From the NCBI GenBank assembly GCA_003225515.1, contig QIAK01000601.1, forward strand, positions 1 to 6,319: a DNA stretch of 6,319 bases, in the 5' to 3' direction. The position numbers were made by a program, and so were the translations under genes. Shown here piece after piece: positions 1 to 6,249 of this stretch (position 1 is the stretch's first letter; each line of letters opens with the position of its first letter). The notes beneath the pieces are model-generated. The model worked only from the letters and a program-made list of their open reading frames with translations. It was not told the DNA's origin and did no database searches. This DNA is from Acidobacteriota bacterium. GTDB lineage: Bacteria; Acidobacteriota; Terriglobia; Terriglobales; Acidobacteriaceae.

Positions 1-1175
1 AGCACATCGTCTACATCGTCAAAGAGAACCGCAGCTTCGATTCATACTTTGGGACCTATCCAGGTGCGGACGGAGCCACGTCGGCCACGATCAGCACTGG
101 TAAGGTCATCCCGCTTGGCCATCTACCCGATCCAGCGAAGCACGACATGGGGCATGAGTGGACGGATAGTCACGACGATGTCGATGGCGGCCGCATGGAC
201 CGGTTCGACCTTGGCCTAACCTGCTCGGTGAATGGGGACATGCAGTGTATGGCACAGCTGTATCAATCGGACATTCCCAATTACTGGTCCTATGCGCAGC
301 ACTACGCATTATCCGATGCGACTTTCAGCAGCGTTTCGTCAGGCTCGTATCCGGCACATCTGGCAATGGTTTCAGGCGGCGCGCAGAGGGTTATTGACAA
401 CCCTCGCAGTTCGCAGCCGGCGCAATGGGGATGTGATGGAGTCGCGGGAACTAACGTTCCCTACATGACCACCAGTGAAACTGTGTCGAGCGAGTTTCCA
501 TGTTTCAGCGCCACCACGATCGCCGACCTGGCGGATACCGCGGGCGTGTCTTGGAAGGCTTACACCGTCATCAATGGAGGGAGCGGTTATATCTACAATC
601 CCTTTCGCAGCTTCAGCACGATTTTTTACGGTCCTGATTGGACGACGAAGGTACTGGACCAGTCCCAGTTCATCCCCGATGCGCTTGCGGGAAATTTGCC
701 GGCTATCAGCTTTGTAACACCTCCGAGCATTGATACCGATCATCCGCCCGACAGCGCCTGCGTGGGTGAGAACTGGACGGTCCAGATGATTAACGCCGTA
801 ATGCAAGGACCGGTGGAGCAATGGAAGAATACGGTAATCGTGCTGACCTGGGACGAGTTCGGAGGATTGTACGACCACGTTCCGCCGCCTTATCGGGATC
901 AGGTCGGATTGGGCATCCGTGTTCCAACGCTCATCATCAGCCCATGGGTACTTCGAGGGGTGTATCACACGCAACTTGAGTTTGCGAGCGTGCTTCGGTT
1001 TAGGGAGGAGACGTTCGGCCTGCCCAACCTGGGGGGAGCAGACCGGTTCGCGAACGACATGCAGGATGCATTCAGCTACACGCAGACTCCATTACCGCCA
1101 TTAGTGTTGTCGCAGCGAACCTGTCCGGTATCAAAGGATGCTCCGGTTTACGATCCCGATGATCTCGAGGATTAG
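1..1175 (+). CDS. phosphoesterase family protein (AcpA / phospholipase C superfamily), 5'-truncated
   Basis: The frame is open from the left edge (first full codon at 3) to TAG at 1173-1175, giving 390 visible residues; the N-terminus is outside the window. An ATG at 147 exists, but family-conserved sequence lies upstream of it, so it is not the true start. Visible motifs, counted from codon 3: KENRSFD with the Glu8-Asn9 pair expected to bind the metal; SDIPNYW; GSYPAH, where Ser115 is the likely nucleophile position; TDHPPD (Asp246-His247); TWDEFGG (Asp284, Glu285); YDHVPPP (His292); and a C-terminal ISPW / HTQLEF / LRFREE block. By family knowledge (Pfam phosphoesterase, PF04185) these enzymes hydrolyse phosphomonoesters or phospholipid headgroups, usually outside the cytoplasm; the substrate cannot be read here. 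A close paralogue follows 67 nt downstream. The catalytic region looks intact. Family assignment is firm; acid phosphatase versus phospholipase C is open. Confidence 0.9.
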   Translation, partial: HIVYIVKENRSFDSYFGTYPGADGATSATISTGKVIPLGHLPDPAKHDMGHEWTDSHDDVDGGRMDRFDLGLTCSVNGDMQCMAQLYQSDIPNYWSYAQHYALSDATFSSVSSGSYPAHLAMVSGGAQRVIDNPRSSQPAQWGCDGVAGTNVPYMTTSETVSSEFPCFSATTIADLADTAGVSWKAYTVINGGSGYIYNPFRSFSTIFYGPDWTTKVLDQSQFIPDALAGNLPAISFVTPPSIDTDHPPDSACVGENWTVQMINAVMQGPVEQWKNTVIVLTWDEFGGLYDHVPPPYRDQVGLGIRVPTLIISPWVLRGVYHTQLEFASVLRFREETFGLPNLGGADRFANDMQDAFSYTQTPLPPLVLSQRTCPVSKDAPVYDPDDLED

Positions 1176-1232
1176 TTGCGAAGGATCGCAAGCAGCGTCG
1201 AAGGCCGCAGTCTCGTTGCTGATCGGAAGTGC

Positions 1233-1238
1233 AGGAGG
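1233..1238 (+). promoter_or_regulatory. ribosome binding site supporting the GTG start at 1243
   Basis: A perfect AGGAGG lies 4 nt before an in-frame GTG at 1243. The spacing is short, but this is the best start signal in the 67-nt gap after the first phosphoesterase. Longer in-frame starts at 1138 and 1159 lie inside the upstream gene, and TTG 1216 has no comparable site. Confidence 0.5.
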
Positions 1239-1242
1239 TCTC

Positions 1243-2717
1243 GTGAAATATTTGCCGGCTTCGCTGGCTGTGTCTCCGCCTCAGGTCGTACTCTCCAAAG
1301 GCCAGAAAATGCAGCTGCGCGCGTATAAATATCTTTCGACCGGAACTGCAAAGGACGTGACGAACAGTTCGACATGGACCAGCGTAGAACCGACGATAGC
1401 GACGGTGACAAGGACCGGGGTGGTAACGATGAAAGCTACCGGGTCCGCTCTCATAGTTGCCACATACAACGGGCAGCCTGGCTATGGCACGGTGTGGAAC
1501 AAGTTCACGCCCTTCATCAGCGTTCCGCCCGGGAACGCGTCCTTCGGCAAAATAGAACACGTGGTTTTCATCGTCAAAGAAAATCGCAGCTTCGATCAAT
1601 ACTTTGGAACCTATCCAGGAGCGAATGGTGCGACGACAGCGACGCTCTCCACCGGACAGGTCATCCCGCTAGGGCACACTCCCGATAAAGGGCAACATGA
1701 TATAGCGCACGACTGGACCAGCAGTCACGGAAACGTTGATGGCGGCCGCATGGACCGATTCGATCTGGAAAATATGTGTTCGGTCGGAGGAGATAACCTG
1801 TGCCTGAGCCAGATGCAACAATCCGACATTCCCAACTACTGGTCGTATGCGCAGCATTATGCCTTGTCAGACGCGACGTTCAGCAGCATCGAATCGGGGT
1901 CTTATCCCGCGCATCTGCTACTGGTCTCCGGCACCAATCAGACGACGATCGACAATCCGCGTAGTGCGCTCTCGGGACAATGGGGATGCGACGCCGTTGC
2001 CGGCACCAATGTTCCGGCGATGGATACCAACTACGTTGTGTCCGCGGTATTTCCGTGTTTCAGCGCGACAACGCTAGGGGATCTGGCGGATTCGGCCGGG
2101 GTGTCGTGGAAGGCTTATACCTCTTTGAGTTCGGACAGTGGATACATCTATAACCCGTATCGGAGCTTCAGTAACATTTTTAACAGCATCGATTGGACTA
2201 CGAAGGTGGTCAGTGAATCGAATTGGCGGGAAACCTGCCGGCTCTGAGTTGGGTGACTCCGCCGGCCGCCGATACCGATCATCCGCCCGACAGCGCCTGC
2301 GCGGGAGAAAACTGGACCGTACAGCAGATCAATGCTGTGATGCAGGGCCCGCAATCACAATGGAACACCACCGTAATTTTTCTGACGTGGGATGACTTTG
2401 GAGGATTCTATGATCACGCGGCACCGCCTTTTCGTGATCAGTACGGGCTGGGGATTCGAGTGCCGATGATCGTCATCGGCCCGTGGGCAATTCAGGGCGT
2501 GTATCACACCGAAGTTGAATTCGCGAGCGTACTGCGGTTTATGGAGGAGACGTTTGCATTGCCAAATCTTGGGGGAGCGGACACCGTCGCCAATGATTTC
2601 CAGGATGCATTTAACTATTCGCAGACGCCGCTGCCGCAGTTAGTGCTATCACAGCGAACTTGCCCAAAGGCATCTCCGGATGACCCGGTGTTTGATCCGG
2701 ATGACCTGGACGACTAG
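1243..2717 (+). pseudogene. tandem phosphoesterase paralogue with N-terminal Ig-like domain, frameshifted
   Basis: One gene is read in two frames. The first frame is open from before 1138 to TGA 2245-2247; the second carries the rest, in frame from about 2220 to TAG at 2717. From the GTG at 1243, residues 7-75 look like a Big2-type bacterial Ig domain (LAVSPP, then TSVEPTIATV). The phosphoesterase domain follows, with KENRSFD (Glu113-Asn114), SDIPNYW and GSYPAH in the first piece, and TDHPPD, TWDDFGG and YDHAAPP in the second. Neither piece alone has all active-site elements. The first copy reads S-Q-F-I-P-D-A-L-A-G at the break, while this one jumps from SES to ELAG, a loss of about 16 nt at 2219-2221. 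No clear signal peptide is visible; the stretch AAVSLLIGSAGGLV just before the GTG, reached only from starts at 1138 or 1159, is the only weak candidate. It is either a decaying duplicate or a sequence error; the downstream frame is undamaged, which suggests a recent event. Confidence 0.82.
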
Positions 2718-2735
2718 GAAGTTCGGGGATTGCCG

Positions 2736-2794
2736 AGTTGTCAGGAGAATTGGTAGACCTGGTCGGGATCGACCGACGACCTCTTCCATGTCAT
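2736..2794. repeat. direct repeat, left copy (att-like, tRNA-Ala 3' half plus flank)
   Basis: This 59-nt segment aligns with 4167-4226 in the same orientation, with one 1-nt gap and about six substitutions. The match includes the tRNA 3' half and about 15 nt beyond the CCA end (shared agttgt, then gaga-ttggt). It stops abruptly at the far edge of the anticodon loop. Confidence 0.8.
2751..2794 (-). pseudogene. tRNA-Ala 3'-half fragment
   Basis: Read on the minus strand, the fragment starts with the whole anticodon loop and continues through the 3' anticodon stem (GGAAG), variable region, T arm, 3' acceptor strand, discriminator A and CCA. The 5' acceptor strand, D arm and 5' anticodon stem are missing, so it cannot fold as a tRNA. 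Compared with the intact tRNA at 4182-4257 it has C72 to U, one T-loop base lost, and a change in the loop that would make the anticodon GAC instead of GGC. It starts 33 nt after the stop of the broken phosphoesterase. It is either an attachment-site scar or a relic of a duplicated tRNA. Confidence 0.85.
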
Positions 2795-2845
2795 TTCTCA
2801 TCTTCGACTGTGGCCGAGCGACACAGGAAAAGCGCGAGTGAGAAT

Positions 2846-2890
2846 AAGGGGCAGTGTACATGCGGGTCCGACGCATGGTCGCTGCCCCTT
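2846..2890. other. strong 45-nt stem-loop, possible bidirectional terminator or structured element
   Basis: The outer arms AAGGGGCAG (2846-2854) and CTGCCCCTT (2882-2890) are perfectly complementary and extend inward by a G-U and a G-C pair. After a 2x2 internal loop, CATGCG (2859-2864) pairs perfectly with CGCATG (2872-2877) around the 7-nt loop GGTCCGA. It lies between the converging phosphoesterase and HAF genes, where a shared terminator would be useful. No T-run follows on either strand, so it is not a standard intrinsic terminator. A palindromic repeat unit or a small RNA are alternatives. Confidence 0.6.
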
Positions 2891-2988
2891 GAGTGTACCC
2901 GCGTGAAGCGCCGGCTATTTGCTGTGGCGGGTCGGAATTACCGAGCACGTTCTCGGCTCTCGCTCGATTGCCTTCGGCCAGCGACGAG

Positions 2989-4050
2989 TCACTGCGTCAG
3001 CAGAAATCCGTGGGATACATTGCTGGAGTCCACCACCGTGCCCGCGATAGCTCCAGCATTGTTGATCGCACTAGGATAGGTTCCCTGGAATTGACCAGTG
3101 CCCGCTCCCGGAGCGTCGAACGTGCCTATCGAGCCATTAGGGAAGCGCTGGAAGCCGTGAGCTCCGAGGTTGAACTCGGGATCGGTGGCCCAGTCACCAG
3201 CCACAGCTCCGCTATCGTTGATGCCACGCACGTACAGCGGAACTGAGCCCGGGACCGTAAAGTAATCGAGGACGCCATCTGCCGAGCGTAGGAAACCGTC
3301 GGTCGATCCACTTCCACCCGGAAGACTAAATGCTCCCGCTGCGGTCCCGCTCTTATTCAGGTACACACCGGCGACTTGGACGTTTGCCAGGAACACAGTA
3401 AAAGTTCCGTCAGGAGCACGGAGGAATGCCGCATAATAACCGCTCGGAGCGCCGTACTCGCCCGTGACAGTCTCATTGACGATGCCAGTAGTCACGCAGT
3501 CAAACCCGCGGGGCCCCGTGAAGAGGGTGATTGTGCCGTCTGACGTGCGTACATAGCATTCGAAAAAATCGTAGGTGGTGAGAATGGTACCGGCAACATT
3601 GCCGAGGTTGTCGATGAATGCGAAACCTTCCAGAAACTGGGTGTTGGATGGTACAAATGAGGTGAATTTGCCGTCTGCAGTCCGCAGGAAAACCTGGTCA
3701 TGGCCGCCGCGGCCGGAATATGAGCCTACAATGGTGCCCGAATCGTTGATCCCATAAACGCTGGTGTATTGCGCGCCGGGATATATCACCTTGGTCATAT
3801 TGCCATTTGTTTGACGAAGAAATCCGTAAGTCTTATTGCTCGAGGTGATCACGGTTCCTACGATCGTTCCCGTGGAGTTCATACCATATGCGCCTGTGCT
3901 TCGTGTGCCAACTCCTGGACCATCGAAGCTAATAATCGAGGAAGACTGGCCTGCGGACACGGCCGGAGCGAGCGCCAGAAAACCTGACACGATTGCGACG
4001 ATTGCAAGCCGGACAACTTCACTGCTGCGCAGAGATGAGTTGAGTAACAT
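2989..4050 (-). CDS. secreted HAF-repeat protein, probable seven-bladed beta-propeller
   Basis: This is a 353-residue protein from ATG at 4048-4050 to TGA at 2989-2991. Residues 1-33 form a Sec signal peptide: Arg14, then a hydrophobic core at about 15-30, with likely cleavage after AVSA (Ala33). The mature part consists of repeats built on G-I-N-D-S-G-x-x-x-G, then GFLR, D/NG and an F-T-x-F-x-x-P strand. Units begin near residues 55, 99, 144, 188, 229, 275 and 327. This matches the HAF family of extracellular repeats common in Acidobacteria and related soil bacteria. The seventh unit stops at HGFLLTQ without its last strand, while the mature N-terminus starts with an unpaired SIISFDGPG strand, as expected for ring closure. 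Cys165 and Cys185 could form a disulfide. No catalytic motif is visible; binding or scaffolding outside the cell is inferred. It is the only gene between the two tRNA-Ala 3' ends and could be co-transcribed from the tRNA promoter. Confidence 0.85.
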   Translation of the reverse strand: MLLNSSLRSSEVVRLAIVAIVSGFLALAPAVSAGQSSSIISFDGPGVGTRSTGAYGMNSTGTIVGTVITSSNKTYGFLRQTNGNMTKVIYPGAQYTSVYGINDSGTIVGSYSGRGGHDQVFLRTADGKFTSFVPSNTQFLEGFAFIDNLGNVAGTILTTYDFFECYVRTSDGTITLFTGPRGFDCVTTGIVNETVTGEYGAPSGYYAAFLRAPDGTFTVFLANVQVAGVYLNKSGTAAGAFSLPGGSGSTDGFLRSADGVLDYFTVPGSVPLYVRGINDSGAVAGDWATDPEFNLGAHGFQRFPNGSIGTFDAPGAGTGQFQGTYPSAINNAGAIAGTVVDSSNVSHGFLLTQ

Positions 4051-4059
4051 ACGGGCTGT

Positions 4060-4065
4060 TCCTTT
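4060..4065 (-). promoter_or_regulatory. ribosome binding site of the HAF gene
   Basis: On the minus strand, AAAGGA lies 9 nt before the ATG at 4050. It supports this start, which also gives a complete signal peptide. Confidence 0.6.
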
Positions 4066-4166
4066 GGGGCGTGGGGTCTGCCTGGTCGAGGGAGGAAGAC
4101 TAACAAGTGGGGGAAAATTATCTCACACACCAACCGAGGAGTCTATGAGACAGCTCGCCCGGTCTA

Positions 4167-4226
4167 AGTTGTTGAGAGAGTTGGTGGACCTGGTCGGGAT
4201 CGAACCGACGACCTCTTCCATGCCAT
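4167..4226. repeat. direct repeat, right copy (inside and just past intact tRNA-Ala)
   Basis: This is the partner of 2736-2794. It covers the 3' half of the functional tRNA from the anticodon loop to CCA, plus about 15 nt of downstream flank. Similarity stops at the junction between the anticodon loop and the 5' anticodon stem. Confidence 0.8.
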
Positions 4227-4257
4227 GGAAGCGCGCTCCCAGCTGCGCCACAGGCCC
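4182..4257 (-). tRNA. tRNA-Ala (anticodon GGC)
   Basis: A complete 76-nt cloverleaf including encoded CCA can be folded by eye. The acceptor GGGCCTG pairs with CAGGTCC and contains the G3-U70 wobble that is the alanine identity element. The D stem is GCGC/GCGC with loop AGCTGGGA. The anticodon stem CTTCC/GGAAG carries the loop ATGGCAT with anticodon GGC (reads GCC). The T stem GTCGG/CCGAC carries loop TTCGATC. Discriminator A73 is followed by CCA at 4182-4184. It is transcribed leftward toward the HAF gene, 131 nt away, with no convincing terminator between them. Confidence 0.97.
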
Positions 4258-4280
4258 ACTATTTGGGGGACACTACGACA

Positions 4281-4295
4281 CGTCCGTTGCGGACG
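4281..4295. other. short perfect hairpin in the tRNA leader
   Basis: CGTCCG (4281-4286) and CGGACG (4290-4295) are complementary around a 3-nt loop. The hairpin lies between the likely tRNA transcription start (about 4298) and the mature 5' end at 4257, so it would form in the 5' leader removed by RNase P. Its role is unknown; it may be chance. Confidence 0.4.
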
Positions 4296-4304
4296 GCCTT
4301 AAGT

Positions 4305-4333
4305 ATTCTCGCTGACCTTGCTGAGATAGTCAA
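4305..4333 (-). promoter_or_regulatory. sigma-70-type promoter for tRNA-Ala
   Basis: On the minus strand, TTGACT (4328-4333, 5 of 6 to the -35 consensus) is followed after exactly 17 nt by GAGAAT (4305-4310, 4 of 6 to the -10). The predicted start near 4298 gives a leader of about 40 nt before the tRNA. This is the best promoter-like pair in the window. Confidence 0.55.
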
Positions 4334-4378
4334 CGCGCGCGTGGTGGCGCATTTTGACGATTGAAAAGCAAAGCCGCC

Positions 4379-4457
4379 AACCACAAAGAGCGAGAAGGAT
4401 CACGAAGGAGTTCGTTTGGGCCGGTTTCCTTCGTGTGACTTCGTGTCGTTCGTGGTT
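4379..4457. repeat. imperfect foldback (inverted) repeat with iterated ttcgtg units
   Basis: The left arm 4379-4409 (aaccacaaag to cacgaagga) and right arm 4427-4457 (tccttcgtgt to cgtggtt) are inverted copies with 22 of 31 positions matching, separated by 17 nt. The right arm contains ttcgtg three times (4430, 4440, 4449), 9-10 nt apart. Intergenic repeats of this composition are common in many soil bacterial genomes. It lies between the tRNA promoter and pyrG, with no coding potential. The remainder of 4258-4575 holds only the tRNA leader and promoter and the pyrG upstream region. Confidence 0.6.
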
Positions 4458-4566
4458 AAATATCCTCAAACTGCATTCGGCGAATTCTTCCATTTCTTTC
4501 CACAGGCTACTTCTGTCATAATTACTCGTGCACCCACCTGCACAATTTCACAGACAATCTAGAAGC

Positions 4567-4573
4567 GAGGAAG
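4567..4573 (+). promoter_or_regulatory. ribosome binding site of pyrG
   Basis: The purine-rich GAGGAAG has its GAGG core 5 nt before the ATG at 4576. It fixes the start of the first reading-frame piece and matches the expected CTP synthase N-terminus, M-P-A-K-Y-I-F-V-T-G-G. Confidence 0.65.
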
Positions 4574-4575
4574 AG

Positions 4576-6244
4576 ATGCCAGCGAAGTACATCTTTGTTA
4601 CGGGCGGAGTTGTGTCTTCACTCGGCAAGGGATTGGCCGCGGCGTCCATCGGCTGCCTGCTGAGGGACGAAAGTCAACATCATGAAGTTCGATCCCTATC
4701 TGAACGTCGATCCGGGGACGATGTCGCCTTTTCAGCACGGCGAAGTCTTCGTAACTGACGACGGAGCGGAGACGGATCTGGACCTGGGGCACTACGAGCG
4801 GTTCACGCACGCCAAACTTTCTCGCGACAATAATTGGACAACGGGGCGTCTCTACGAGCAGATCATCGCCAAGGAGCGGCGCGGAGATTATCTGGGCAAG
4901 ACGGTGCAGGTGATTCCGCACGTCACGAATGAGATTAAAGCTGCGATGAAGAAGGTCGCGCAGGATGTCGACGTCGCGATCGTCGAGGTTGGCGGTACGG
5001 TCGGCGATATCGAATCGCTGCCGTTTATGGAAGCGATCCGACAGATGCGGCAGGAACTGGGGCGCGAGCACACCTTATTTGTGCATGTCACACTGGTGCC
5101 GTTTATTGCGGCGGCGCAGGAACTCAAAACCAAGCCCACGCAACACTCGGTAAAAGAGCTGCTCAGCATTGGAATTCAGCCGGATATCCTGCTCTGCCGC
5201 ACCGATCGCTTCCTCGCGAAAGATATCAAGTCCAAAATTGCGCTGTTCTGCAATGTCGCGGATGAGGCTGTCATCACTGCGAAGGACGTGGCATCGGTCT
5301 ACGAAGTGCCGCTGGTGTTCGCCAATGAAGGCGTCGACACGCTGGTGCTCAAATGTCTGCACATGGAAGCGAAAGACCGTGATTTATCGAAGTGGGAGGA
5401 CATTGTCCACCGCGTCTACAATCCGAAGGACACGGTGACGATCGGAATCGTGGGCAAGTATGTTGAATATGAAGACTCGTACAAATCGCTGAAGGAGGCG
5501 CTTGTCCACGGAGCGCTGGCGCACAACCTGAAGCTGCAGATCAACTGGATTGAGGCTGAAGGCCTGGAAACTGCCGAAGGCGATAAGAGTTATGAGGCGC
5601 AGCTTGAGGGCTATGACGGAATTCTGGTGCCCGGCGGATTTGGCAAGCGCGGAATTGAAGGAATGCTGCTGGCGATTCGGTACGCGCGCGAGAAAAAAGT
5701 TCCCTATTTTGGCATTTGTTTAGGCATGCAGACGGCTTGCATTGAGTTTGCGCGCAACGTGGTCGGACTCGCGGAAGCGAATTCGAGCGAATTCGATCCG
5801 GCGACGCCGCATCGCGTGATCTATAAACTTCGCGAATTGCGCGGGGTGGAGGAACTGGGCGGCACCATGAGGTTGGGGGCGTGGCCGTGCAAGATCGAGC
5901 CCAACACGCTGGCGCACAAGATTTATGGGAAGTCCGAAATCAGCGAGCGGCACCGGCACCGCTATGAATTCAATCGCGAGTACGAGGAGCCGATGACGGC
6001 CGCAGGCATGCGCATCTCGGGGTCGACGCCCGACGGGACTTATGTAGAGATGGTGGAACTGCCCGATCATCCGCATTTTATTGGGTGCCAGTTCCATCCT
6101 GAGTTCAAGTCGAAGCCGCTCGAGCCGCATCCGCTGTTCAGGACATTTGTGGGCGCGGCGTATGAGTATGGGGTGAAGCGTCGCGCGGAAAAAGAAACGA
6201 CAGCGGTGGAGATGTTCCATCGGCCAGGGAAAGTGCGAGTCTAA
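4576..6244 (+). CDS. pyrG: CTP synthase, disrupted by a frameshift near codon 30
   Basis: CTP synthase converts UTP to CTP using ATP and glutamine, the last step of pyrimidine nucleotide synthesis, in the cytosol. The N-terminal piece reads from ATG 4576 to CTG-CTG at 4657-4662 and includes the nucleotide-binding loop GGVVSSLGKG (4603-4632). From about 4664 the protein continues in the next frame (G-T-K-V-N-I-M-K-F-D-P) to TAA at 6242-6244. The second part has NVDPGTMSP, the acidic ETDLDLGHYERF, EVGGTVGDIES, and a class I glutamine amidotransferase domain with PGGFGKRG, catalytic Cys in GICLGMQ (5717-5719), and the His/Glu pair in FHPEF (6095-6103). CTP synthases normally have E-x-R-G after the LL, so three residues are missing and the frame shifts, a net loss of 8 nt around 4663. 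Initiation at ATG 4682 would drop the ATP-binding loop and cannot give a working enzyme. Because the gene is normally essential and the rest is perfectly conserved, sequence error is the likeliest reason. Confidence 0.93.
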
Positions 6245-6249
6245 GGCAA

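Larger units (their letters stand above)
2736..4226. mobile_element. possible tRNA-Ala-targeted mini-island (decayed or integrase-less)
   Basis: The segment is bounded by same-orientation copies of the tRNA-Ala 3' end about 1431 nt apart, with the complete tRNA on the right and the orphan 3' half on the left. Tyrosine-integrase islands leave this arrangement when they rebuild the tRNA 3' end they insert into; an identity block starting at the anticodon loop is a known sublocation. The interior holds one gene (the HAF propeller protein) and one strong stem-loop. No integrase or transposase is present, so mobility would have needed help in trans or has been lost. The alternative is partial tRNA duplication followed by divergence. 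Confidence 0.4.

Noticed and set aside
372..974. Minus-strand open frame of 200 codons
   Set aside because: It is fully antisense to the conserved phosphoesterase, with no recognisable domain.
2941..2956. CCGAG/CTCGG hairpin as terminator of the HAF gene
   Set aside because: Only 5 bp with a 6-nt loop and no T-run; likely chance in GC-rich DNA.
2738..3079. Plus-strand open frame of 113 codons starting L-V-D-L-V-G-I-D
   Set aside because: It begins in the tRNA fragment, runs through the stem-loop and into the antisense of the HAF gene; it has no ribosome binding site or family resemblance.
3836..4315. Plus-strand open frame of 159 codons containing V-G-I-E-P-T-T
   Set aside because: This is translation of the antisense of the tRNA-Ala gene and of the HAF gene, a well-known false-gene pattern.
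4379..4457. Iterated ttcgtg units as a CRISPR array
   Set aside because: The repeat units are about 6 nt with 3-4 nt gaps; there are no long repeats with unique spacers and no cas genes.
4517..4522. CATAAT as a -10 box for pyrG
   Set aside because: The position is plausible (about 55 nt before the ATG) but no acceptable -35 hexamer lies 16-18 nt upstream.
4655..4670. Programmed +1 frameshift in pyrG
   Set aside because: There is no zero-frame stop or slippery site at the junction, and slipping would not restore the three missing conserved residues.
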